Of a stretch of 64,000 nt of DNA, positions 24,117-33,706 are shown in pieces; position 1 is the stretch's first letter, and every line of letters begins with the position of its first letter. The notes beneath the pieces were generated by a model. The model worked only from the letters and a program-made list of their open reading frames with translations, made no database searches and was not told the origin of the DNA. Source of the stretch: Plutella xylostella (lineage: Eukaryota > Arthropoda > Insecta > Lepidoptera > Plutellidae); the NCBI RefSeq assembly GCF_932276165.1, contig NC_063997.1, positions 10,674,001 to 10,738,000 of the forward strand. Reading direction: 5' to 3'. The position numbers and the translations under genes are program-made.

Positions 24117-24740
24117 TCATTCTTCAAGTAATAGTTAATTTAAAACCAACGACTAATTTAAGAATTTGTACCTTAAAATAATAACTATGACTAGTGCAAT
24201 ATTCTGATAAGATAACGAGTTAGATGGTTGTTTGTTAGTGTTATTTCTGTGTATATTCCACTAATGTTAAGAGGTTTCAACTGTCTATATAATATACCAA
24301 TTAGTAGTTTTTGAGATCATATTAAGTATATCTTAGTAATTTTGTAATCAGGCAAAATTTGCTTAAGATGACCATAATTTTTGGTATAAATCTTTTAAGC
24401 GATTTATATAATATTTGTATCTAACATCTAAGCGTATTGAAATACATGTGAGGTTCGTACGTTAAAAATAGATCTAAAAATACATAATTTCTGTACGGAT
24501 ATTACTTACTTTTTAATTTATTTTATAGTCTCGTTAATTTTAGCTACATAAGTTTATGTATATTTCACTTTATCACTCTTTCGTATCTAAGTATTCTACC
24601 TATATATTTTTTATTTCCCGGCATGTCTTTTTCATATTTTCTGTAAATAATAGATAAATATACCTACCTACTTGCTTACTTATAGGTAACTACATTTTAA
24701 TCTATTTTTAAATAAAGCATGTTATAGACAATACCATTCT
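24117..24740 (+). other. Probable mwh 3' UTR and poly(A) site
   Basis: AT-rich untranslated sequence follows the mwh stop. A canonical AATAAA at 24711-24716 is the most plausible poly(A) signal, giving a 3' UTR of about 600 bases. No other coding frame is supported. Confidence 0.6.
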
Positions 24741-27109
24741 GGTTTAATTATTTGTAATTACCTTGTAGTTACCTACCACTAGTTTTTTTTACCAACTTTC
24801 GGAAAGACGAGGAGGTTCTCAATTCGTCTATACGTATTTGTATAGTTGGTGCCATGCTTTTTGCATGCCATGGTTACATTTATCCCCAACAATTTCAAAA
24901 AAGCTTATATACCTAGAGTTGATTATAAATAGAGGTGAGTAGGTATTATATGACTGACTTTTGTGGGGCGTCCTCCATTGCATTGCCATTGGCTGGATGA
25001 AGGACAGCCTAGGAAATGTGGTTCTGCTCTTGACAGAGACCTATGTCCAGCAGTAAAAGATGATGGGCAGATGTTGTTGTGTTTGTATTTATTAATTAAT
25101 ATTACACTCACGGGCAATGAAAAGGTTCCAACCACAAAATTCCGACATAAAACAACCCCAATTTTTTCAAACATTTAACTGAAAGTTTTAACAAAATATT
25201 ACCGTGTTTTGTTGGTTATATCCTGATGCTCCGTTAAATGTACTATAATGTTGCAGAAGGCGTCATTATTTGTTGATTTTCTCAGTGGAACCTTTTCATT
25301 GCCCGTGAGTGTATATTAGGTTAATGTGAATTATATACTTCAGAATCGGGGCATAGACATAAGCCTAAGTACCCAGTAGGCAAACTGTTCGCAGCCGACT
25401 GAATTAGCAACATCTCGGTTTAATAGCTAATTTTGCGTTACGTTAACTCTGCAACAACAGTTCGCCTACTTGGCCGCCCAAAGTTATTTTATTTGCATCT
25501 AAAACTTTTGGGTTGATCACCGTGCACCGGTAGGTATAATTTTAATAAACGTAGGTTATGAGGCAAATTAAGTGAACCGGTTCAGCAAAATCTATTTTTG
25601 AAAATATTTTTGCAAGTAGGTACCTCCGTACAAATTACATTTTTTACGAAAAGATTGTGAAGGGCACCCAAGGTTGGGCGAGGGTCGTCTTGTGCCAACT
25701 TTAATGATATTTTTAGAAACGATAAGTATCATTAATTATTAAATTAAGTACATGAAGTACCTACCCAAAAGTATATTTTATACAGAGTGTTAAAAAAAGT
25801 AAAAGTAATAAAGTAGGAAAGAGTGAGACAGGCTGTCGTGTCATTCTGAAAAACACTGTATTCGCGAAAAAAAAACGTAGGTACTTCTCCAATAGCCTTT
25901 GTTGGTCAAACTCGGGTCAAGAGACTTTTTTACTATGGGGAGTATAAAAAGATTTAGGTATTTTGACGAAGCTTTTTAATATAAAGTTTACTTAATAATA
26001 TAGAAACGTTAATTAATAATAAAAAGAGAAAATAATACAGAAAATGATTGTTCTGAAGAATAACGCGCTGAGTCTTCCGCTTTCGGCTTGATACTTATAG
26101 CTACTTACCTACCACTTTTGCAACAGCCTGTAAGTATGTGTTTCGCAAAGTTTTAAAAAAAGCCAAAAATATTTTGCTAGATTGGGTGAAGAATGGCCCT
26201 GTAAGTCATGGTCCAAACAAAACAAGGTGGTAAGTGATATCTTTCCCTGTACCGACAGCAAAAAAATATGTGCTCCCTTTTGTCAAAAAAGTGCCTCTTA
26301 CCCATATTATATATATATATTGGCTCATTCATCATAATCATTACAAATCTTCTAATAACTGAAAGAAAATACGTAGGTATATTTTCTGAAAAACTAAAAC
26401 TGAATTTAGTACCTAACTCTTGCTACGGTATAGGTATGGGCTATATGAATTAGTTTTGGTAACTAATTACTTCAGATCATCTGACGAAGACGTTGCGACG
26501 TTATATGTAATGTATCACAGGCTCTGCTTTTTAAGTCGGGGGTCCGTGTTAGATGTCCCTAGATATTGTAATTTATTATCAGTACTTATATCCTTCAGAA
26601 GAACCGGAGTCTTCCTTCACCACAATGATACTAGAATTAACTCTAGATAGAATATGGACTCATTGCCGGTTGCGGTAGAACCCGGAATATTATTCACAGG
26701 TTTCCAACAATTGAACAGATTTTTTTAGGTACTTAAGTATTTATCCGCAACAAGTTAAGTACTACATCATTTATTACGGACCCAAAAAAGTCTAGACTTC
26801 CCATTGGGCCGTTTTTGCTTACATCACAGTAATGAAGATTAAATCAGGTATTAACAAAGAAAAATGTGGCTGCAGCGAAGTTAATAAATGCATCGAGGTC
26901 CAACATTCGCGTGTTCTGCGCAGTTGGTCAATGAAAACATGACTAGTTTTAATTTTAGCTCGCTTAAAATCCACCTTTTTATATTCCCACTTGGTGTTCG
27001 ACAAGTTTACGGCAATTCAGTTCAAATCGTAACCGTGACATCGCCAGTAGTGGCCAGTACCGCCACACGCTGCGGATTTAAACCAGTTCACTACTCAATT
27101 GCGTGAAAT
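24741..27109. other. Intergenic AT-rich region between mwh and the lipase gene
   Basis: Contains a LINE-tail-like fragment at about 24965-25065 (including GACCTATGTCCAGCAGTAAA) and the MITE at 25105-25311. The last 100 bases before the lipase ATG are presumably its 5' UTR and promoter. A TTATAT box near 26979 and a TCAGTT initiator-like site at 27017-27022 are present, but about 39 bp apart, which is wide for a TATA-Inr pair. Nothing else is supported. Confidence 0.45.
25105..25311. mobile_element. TA-flanked MITE (Tc1/mariner-like)
   Basis: Perfect inverted ends of about 26 bp start CACTCACGGGCAATGAAAAG and are directly flanked by TA on both sides. The element is 207 bp with no coding capacity. 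A degraded relative (CGCGAGCAATTGAAAAGTTC) lies near 10992. TA target sites and this size fit a Tc1/mariner-derived non-autonomous element. Confidence 0.85.
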
Positions 27110-28372
27110 ATGAAGTGCCCGATATTTATTTTACTTATTGTTCTTGCGATACATGATAAAATCAACGCTTTCGACCACAAAAAAAGGCTCGTACATATCA
27201 AAGTAAAAGAAAATATACAACTGAAGAAACAGCTACAATACCATCCGGACATACTCCTGAATTTCACAGAACGCCTGCAAAAGTATGGATACCCTTCAGA
27301 CGTGCACACAACTGTCACTGAAGACGGGTATATTCTGAAAGTGTTTCGTATACTCAAGCGGCCTCACTGCGAGACGACGAAGAAGCCCCCTGTCCTACTT
27401 CATCACGGGCTGTTTGTGAACTCCATCTCGTACACAGATGCTGGTCCGAAGGTGGGCCTGGCGTACCTGCTGGCCGACGCCTGCTTCGACGTCTGGTGCA
27501 GCAACTCGAGAGGCACCGAGTTCTCCCGAAACCACACCAAGTTGGACCCCGACAAAGATCCCGAGTTCTGGCAGTTCTCCTTCCACGAAATTGGACTCTA
27601 CGATCTCAGCGCCTTCATAGATTATATCATTAAAGAGACCGGCAGCCCTAAAGTGAACTATGTGAGCCACTCGCAAGCCGTGCCGCAGTACATGGCACTG
27701 GCGTCATTGAAACCTGAAGTCATGGATAAAGTAGGGCTGCTAGTGGCCATGGCGCCGGCAGTGTTCGTGGAGCACTCCAGAAGCCCAGTGCTGACAACCC
27801 TGGCGAAGCATTTCGAGCAATTCGTGTTGAACTTGTTCAATACGCTGAGGATTCAAGAGATATTGTACACCAAATCGCCGGTCAATGAGGTGCTGCAGTT
27901 CATGTGCAGGAAGAAGTTTGCGCAACGAGCGTGCATCGAGCTGCTCGAGACATTCTTCGACGGAAGACACAGGAACTCGGTCACACAGGAGACCTTCGAG
28001 ATAATATTCGGCCACACCCCCGACGGGGTCAGTCTGAAAAACCTCGTGCATTTCTCACAGCTGCTGAACTCCAGAAAGTTCCAGCAGTATGACTATGGGG
28101 AAAAGAGGAATATGAAAACTTACGGGGCTAAAAAACCTCCGGAATATGAATTGAAGAAGGTAACAACTCCTACACTGTTGATTTACGGTGAAAACGACCA
28201 CCTAGTGAACGCCAGTGATGTGAGAAAGTTAGGTAGAACTTTGCCGAATGTGGTAAAGCTGTACCGAATTGAAGACACTAAGTGGAATCATCTGGACTAT
28301 TTATGGAGCATTCACATTCCAAAGTTACTTTTGCCTGAAATTGTTGAGTGGTTGAATAAATATTCCATTTAA
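27110..28372 (+). CDS. Secreted acid-lipase-type alpha/beta hydrolase, intronless
   Basis: An open frame of 420 residues in one exon. Residues 1-20 are a hydrophobic signal peptide. Residues about 46-82 carry the lipase N-terminal motif (YGYPSDVHTTVTEDGYIL). LLHHGLFVNS (97-104) is the oxyanion region. The likely triad is Ser188 in VSHSQA, Asp363 in YGENDHLV and His394 in WNHLDYLW. The length matches insect lipase 1/3-like and lysosomal acid lipase proteins, which hydrolyse triglyceride or cholesteryl esters in gut, haemolymph or lysosome. The nucleophile elbow is SHSQA instead of the usual GHSQG: both glycines are replaced but the serine is kept. Activity is plausible but not certain. Lack of introns in a gene family usually split in insects suggests a retrocopy or intron loss. 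A poly(A) signal lies at 28481-28486. Confidence 0.88.
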   Translation: MKCPIFILLIVLAIHDKINAFDHKKRLVHIKVKENIQLKKQLQYHPDILLNFTERLQKYGYPSDVHTTVTEDGYILKVFRILKRPHCETTKKPPVLLHHGLFVNSISYTDAGPKVGLAYLLADACFDVWCSNSRGTEFSRNHTKLDPDKDPEFWQFSFHEIGLYDLSAFIDYIIKETGSPKVNYVSHSQAVPQYMALASLKPEVMDKVGLLVAMAPAVFVEHSRSPVLTTLAKHFEQFVLNLFNTLRIQEILYTKSPVNEVLQFMCRKKFAQRACIELLETFFDGRHRNSVTQETFEIIFGHTPDGVSLKNLVHFSQLLNSRKFQQYDYGEKRNMKTYGAKKPPEYELKKVTTPTLLIYGENDHLVNASDVRKLGRTLPNVVKLYRIEDTKWNHLDYLWSIHIPKLLLPEIVEWLNKYSI

Positions 28373-28480
28373 ATGTTCATCTATGGTTTTTGTGTTCGCT
28401 TGTCTGATCGTTAACTATGTAGTGCCAATTACCTTCTTCTCCGTCTGAGTAGGATATACATACTTGGCGAAATACACTCC

Positions 28481-28486
28481 AATAAA
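28481..28486 (+). terminator. Poly(A) signal of the lipase gene
   Basis: AATAAA lies about 110 bases after the lipase stop, with a T-rich stretch immediately after. This is a plausible cleavage region. Confidence 0.5.
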
Positions 28487-29234
28487 TATTAATTTTTTGT
28501 TCACAATAACACCTCTATTTTTAGGGGGGGGGTGCTAAATATAGGACACCATTACATAACTTATCCTAACTTAAGTATGGGTACAAAATGCGGTCATTTT
28601 GTACCCTACCTACGATTAAAAGCGTATTTCTTCCAGACAAACATTTGGGGAGAAGGATATGATGCGATCCACATGCGATCAAATAGACTTATGTTTAATA
28701 TTTACAAAAATATTAAGTAACTAGGTTTTATTAATATAGGAATAAGTTCATGAATACCTAGGGTTAATTGGACGTAGTTACGCAGAAAGGACTCAACCCA
28801 CACAAACCTAGTTCTGAGATATAGACGTTTAAAGTTCTAATCGGTATTCTTCAGCAATGAAAAGCATCTTATATGTGGAAATTATCTTCAATTATGCATA
28901 TTTATTGTTATTTTACTATTGCAAATCATGGTGTAGCTATAACGAATATTTGTTGAGTTATTAATGAAAATATGCACTTGGATCGTTTCTCCTAAATTGC
29001 TTTTTCTATGCAAGCAGGGAAATTCAACGTTTCGCAGAAAGGATCCAACCAAATATTTATTTTTATAAAATATTTTTTAAAATAACAATATGGTTTTTAA
29101 AGTAAAATATTTATATTGTAGACACAAGACATTACTTTTTTACACAAAATAAAAATTATATATAAAAATTAAACCTATTATTAAATAATTTATATTGAAA
29201 TGTAATCGGAAACAAAATTTCACATATATATAAA

Positions 29235-29800
29235 AATCTAACCGGAACTGTATTCCCAAGCGCAAAACTCTGGATCAACTTAACCGATTTTGATATTTTT
29301 TTTACAAAATAGAAGCCTACGTTTTTAGTGAGTATCTACGACCCGTTTGTATCACATAATTTTCAGTATAAAGCATTTTGACGGAAAGCAAACCTCATGG
29401 AAAAAAGTTGGGCATGAATAAAATTCTAACCGGAAATGTGTTCCCAAGCGCAAAACTCTGGATAAACTTAACCGATTTTGATATTTTTTTTACAAAATAG
29501 AAGCCTACGTTTTTAGTGAGTATCTACGACCCGTTTGTATCCCATAATTTTCAGGATAAAGCATTTTGACGGAGAACAAACCTCATAGAAAAAAGTTGGG
29601 CATGAATAAAAATCTAACCGGAAATGTGTTCCCAAGAGCAAAACTCTGGATCAACTTAACCGATTTTGATATATTTTTTTACGAAATGGAAGCCCACTTT
29701 TTTATTAAGTGTCTACGACCCGTATTTATCCCATAATTTTCAGGATAAAGCAATATGCACATAAGCAAACCTCAAAGGATAAAGTTAGACATAAATAAAA
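29235..29800. repeat. 188 bp tandem repeat, three units
   Basis: Units share TCTAACCGGAA, then CCCAAG, GCAAAACTCTGGAT, CTTAACCGATTTTGATAT, TATCTACGACCCGT and TTTTGACGG-like blocks. Equivalent bases occur at 29238, 29426 and 29614, an exact 188 bp spacing. The third unit is the most diverged. No coding frame runs through it. Confidence 0.85.
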
Positions 29801-29994
29801 TTCTGTTTTACTCTAACTTCACTTCATCATCCTCGGTATATTGCAACTATCCTCTTTTTATGCCTCCGTAGGATATCCGTCGTTCCCTGTGCTTACCATA
29901 CGATCGCTGAAAAGTGGAATTTCTGCGATCGTATGGTCCGTATCACTTCGACTTTACTTTGCGGTTGGATATTAAAATTTATGTCAAGTGCAGA

Positions 29995-30290
29995 ATAATT
30001 ATAAATCTCATAATCATTAACCATCATCACGACCCGTCACATCTCCACTGCCGGGGCATGGGTCTCCTTCCAATGAAGGAAGGGATTAGGCCTAGTCCAC
30101 TACTCTGTCCCAGTGTGGGTTAGTGGACCCCAACACAAGCAAGCTTGTGCTGACAGAGTTGACGGGTAATTGGGCAACCCGACTGTCAGATGTTTTCAAG
30201 CCGCCCGAAGGTCTCTGAGTAGGCTTAACGACTGCTATCGATTTTATTATAATCATAATGATTACCATTATGCTTCTTGACATACATCAA
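29995..30290. repeat. Dispersed retroelement-like repeat nested in the TIR element
   Basis: Includes GGTCTCCTTCCAATGAAGGA and GGCCTAGTCCACTA, shared with 63483-63600 and, inverted, with 20220-20545. No coding capacity is supported. A decayed sequence from 30290 to about 31200 looks like antisense LINE debris but is too damaged to assign. Confidence 0.5.
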
Positions 30291-31219
30291 GATCTGGATA
30301 TACAAGATGCTCCTGGTTTATTGAATCTGCATCTAACTCCTCAGATGCAGACTGGTTTAGATCTTTAAAAACTTCGGCAATGTGGTCATACCATCTTACA
30401 AGTCGGTCTTCCATAGTAACAAGGAGATATCCTGGGGTTTGTTGCAAAGTTTATTTGATTCTTTCTATAGATCCTTCATGGCAGCCGCTGATTGTTTTCT
30501 CCAAGATATAGAATCAGACGAACAGCGTTGGTCCTTTTTTAAATTACGTTTGATATTTTGTTCACAAAGAAAATACTCGTACGCAACTCGTGCTTCTTTA
30601 GAATGGTAGTCTAGTTCGATGTTAAGTCTTCCTTGGAGAGTTGATCATATGCCATGTTCCTTTAGACATCCATTCTTTCTTTAAGTGTTCCTTGTGCCTT
30701 ATTATTTCTTCGCAACTTTTTTAAAACATGTCTTTAATGCCAGTGCAGTTATCTTTGATTGAGGCGCGTCGCCCACACTTAGTAGGTTGATGGTATTTGT
30801 TGTGGATCTGGATACTAAGTTATCTTCTGACATCTGGGTCCTGCAGCTTATTTACAGCGATATCTTTGGCAGATCTTGTGGCCTGCTTCTGAGCTCCCGC
30901 TATCATCAAGCAGATTTTTCCAACGACTCAGTGGTGATCACTCTTGACTTTAGCAACCCTTCTTAAGTATTTCTAACATCTAGAAGTGAATGTCTTCATT
31001 TTCGAATAATCAAAATGTGGTCGATTTGGTTCCCGGTCCGACAGTCGTGTGAGAACCAAGTCACCTTGTGACATTCCTTTGGAGTTACCACCACCGAAAA
31101 TTTGCCATTAACAATCCTTAGGCATCGTCGCTCGCTTATCAAATCGGGCGTAACTTGTATGAATCTGATAGATGTTTGAGAGTCGAGCGACGCTGCTTAT
31201 GGATTGTTAATTGCTAATG

Positions 31220-31440
31220 TGACTTGCCCACACTAACATACGGTGCCGATACATGGACGATGACCAACGAAACTGTGCACCGAATCAGAGTTCCACAAAG
31301 AGCTATAGAGCGAGCCATGTTAAGTATTTCGCTTAGACGTATTCCCAACGTGGTGATCCGTCAAAAGAGGAAAGTGTTCAACGTCGGTATGCGGGTCGCC
31401 GAACTGAAATGGGAGTGGCAGGATACTTGGCTCGTGGGGG
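31220..31440 (+). mobile_element. LINE reverse-transcriptase C-terminal fragment
   Basis: Encodes TLTYGADTWTMTNETVHRI, then QRAIERAMLSISLR, then MRVAELKWEWQDTW, typical of RTE-like LINE C-termini. Both ends are cut, no catalytic motif remains, and the tail forms one arm of the palindrome at 31388-31556. Confidence 0.7.
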
Positions 31441-31556
31441 AACGGAAGGTGGAAAAATGCGGTGACAGAATAGTGGCCAAGAGACGGAACAAAAACAGTT
31501 TGAATCCTTTCTGCCAAATATCCTGCCACTCCCATTTCAGTTCGGCGACCCGCATA
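31388..31556. repeat. Inverted repeat made from LINE tail sequence
   Basis: A segment including GCGGGTCGCCGAACTGAAAT (from about 31391) is repeated inverted at about 31514-31556 (ATTTCAGTTCGGCGACCCGC). Arms are about 42 bp with only a few mismatches, around a loop of roughly 85 bp. Confidence 0.75.
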
Positions 31557-31597
31557 TAAAATAAAATTTGAACTGTTTTATTAAAAACTTATATTCT

Positions 31598-31960
31598 ATG
31601 AAACAACTCAGACAGTTTGAGTCCTTTTTGCTAAATACAAATTGACTTCTTTCAATCAATAATTATTTCGCTAAAACGACTCAAGACGGTTTGAGTCCTT
31701 TCTGCTAAATACAAATTGTCTTTTTTCAATGAATAAGTATTTCTCTAAAACGACTCAGACGGGTTGAGTCCTTTCTGCTAAATACAAATCGTCTTTTTTA
31801 AATGAATACGTATTTCTCTAAAACGACTCAGAGCGCTTGAGTCTTTTATGAAAAACTAAATTTTTCATGGTTTCATAGGAAATGCGTTTCTGTAAAAGGA
31901 CTCAAACAGTTTGAGTCCTTTATGTGAAACTAAAAAATGAGTGTTTCATACAATGTGGGT
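31598..31960. repeat. 73 bp tandem repeat, five units
   Basis: Each unit contains a form of GACTCAGACGGTTTGAGTCC, then TTTCTGCTAAATACAAAT, then a T-rich stretch and ATTTCTCTAAAACGACTCA. The TTGAGTCC core recurs at about 31617, 31690, 31763, 31836 and 31910. Two units contain the exact complement of the left TIR motif GCAGAAAGGACTCAA. The last unit holds the palindrome AGGACTCAAAC-A-GTTTGAGTCCT. Confidence 0.85.
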
Positions 31961-32113
31961 TGGTCCCCCACATCAAAAAAGTATGTTGTAGTTGGTTTTT
32001 TACTGTGTTTGTTTTCTTGACAGGTAGACCCTACATTAAATAGCATGTTCTAGTATATAACTCAATTTTGACAAAGTTGTGGATTGAGGCCTTTCTGCGT
32101 AACTACGTCCAAT

Positions 32114-33706
32114 TAGGTTATTCAAGTAACTAACTGCATATTTTATGTAACCTAATTACTTTTTAATTTTAATCTGCTCACATCATCCGAATTCAAAACA
32201 TTGCATTATTATTTACAGTTTGCTGCTTGCCTTGAATCAGTTAAAGTAATCGTCCCAACCTCAGCTCTAAACCTTATAAAGAAAGACATTTATTTTTATC
32301 TTAAAAAGACTTTGTAATTTGTAAGATATCTCTGATTGTAGTAGGTAAGTTGTTAGTAATTTAGTGGTAGTAATATGTAGGTAGGTAGTTAGGTAAGTAA
32401 AACGGTCTTAGGATTTTAACAGTGCTCCCGTAATCCCGTGTAGTCCCGTAATCTACTCCTGCGTAGATGGCTGATCTCAAATGAGATTGGCCGCCGTGGT
32501 CGAAATTCGGCTAGGAGGACATCATCATCATTATTATTCCACCATCGTCTTTGCTTTCTTCTTATTTTCCTTTTTTCTTTCTCTTGCTTTAATTTATATA
32601 ATAAAAATATGTCAACCCGAAAGTAATAGCTCGTCGTCCGCCGTGTTTGCCGGTTCGGAATGTTATGAGCGTTCGCCGAGCATGTGGATGGCTGTTTGTG
32701 TTCGGTGATTGTGGTTGGTGTTTGTGACTTTACTGATCACTGCTCCGCTCCCGGCAAAACGCATTGACCTTACTGATTCCGATCCTTTCTATCTAGGTAG
32801 TAAGTACTTAAACACTAAAATTTGAAACCTTGGTAATTTCAAAAATTGCACTTTTTTGATATCTGTCGTAAATGCAATTTAATAGCGATTTTTACGTGTT
32901 TACCCATAATCTGACCTAGAAACATCATGGTCAATGCTACGATAATAGATGCAGCATCTTAGCAAGGTTGCCACTGCAGATTAAAGCATGCTACTGAATA
33001 ATTAAGAATAATAAAATTATGATTATGCGTTATGCACTTTTGCCTACACCTTTTGTGGTTGGAATATTAACAAGTGTAACAACAACCTACTGTAGCCAAG
33101 TCATACCAGCCTACTGTCAGCTGCTAGCCTGCCGGCCAGGCTGACGCGACAGCTACATGCCGCCGCACATAGATCGTCGTCAGCCCCTAATCGTCCACTG
33201 CTGGACCTAGGCTTTTCCTAAAGAGCGCCACTACACTAAACTGGTGTTCCTCATCATTAAGGTACCTGTATAAAGCTAAAGTTATCGGTCCAACGGACTG
33301 GGGAGTCTGGGGACGCCGCACGCCCCACGATATTTTACGCTTGCATTTTTCATTTTTTCATATCATAACAAATTGTGACATAAATAATAAAATTATGATC
33401 ACCGCCATCTATGATTTAGTTCCTCGGAAAACTCATCATTCTGAGCTCGTCAGACGCACATGTATTTTTGGGGAATTGATTTGGACCCACACTGGCAATA
33501 CAAAAACTAAACGTCAAAACTAAAAAACAAGCATGCTATCTCTTTCGCTCTTGAAGGAATTTCCTATCTTGTGTTTCATCTGTGAGTGACATTCTTATCA
33601 AATTCAAACTTAAATTTACACTGTGCGTTCAAAGTTCAACTTAAAGTTTTTATCAGTTTTATTTCACTTCTTGAAGTCCACTGAGAAGTAGCCAAGTATA
33701 TTTAAA
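32114..33706. other. Intergenic region upstream of Echs1
   Basis: AT-rich sequence with GTAGGTA-type low complexity near 32340-32400 and a retroelement-tail-like fragment near 33170-33235 (CGTCCACTGCTGGACCTAGG). The Echs1 5' UTR and promoter should lie in the last 200 bases. No TATA box stands out. Confidence 0.45.

Larger units (their letters stand above)
28767..32113. mobile_element. 3.35 kb TIR element with internal tandem arrays
   Basis: The left terminus begins ATTGGACGTAGTTACGCAGA. The right terminus, reverse-complemented, is identical for the first 24 bases and similar to about 34 bases. A TA dinucleotide flanks both ends (28765-28766 and 32114-32115), the simplest reading of the target site. 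Inside are a 188 bp tandem array (29235-29800), a 73 bp tandem array (31598-31960), a palindrome (31388-31556) and retroelement scraps. No transposase frame is visible, so it is non-autonomous or decayed. The terminal motif GCAGAAAGGACTCAA recurs near the left end in the same orientation (29033, variant) and exactly, inverted, in units of the 73 bp array (31691-31705 and 31764-31778). Confidence 0.75.

Noticed and set aside
27395..28051. Antisense and alternate-frame open frames over the lipase gene
   Set aside because: They have no domains and mirror the codon pattern of the 420-residue lipase frame.
29235..29800. CRISPR-like array
   Set aside because: The three 188 bp units are contiguous tandem repeats without short repeat/unique spacer structure, in a eukaryotic genome.
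28767..32113. Helitron interpretation of the large element
   Set aside because: The ends are long inverted repeats flanked by TA. I do not see the 5' TC and 3' CTRR hairpin ends of Helitrons.
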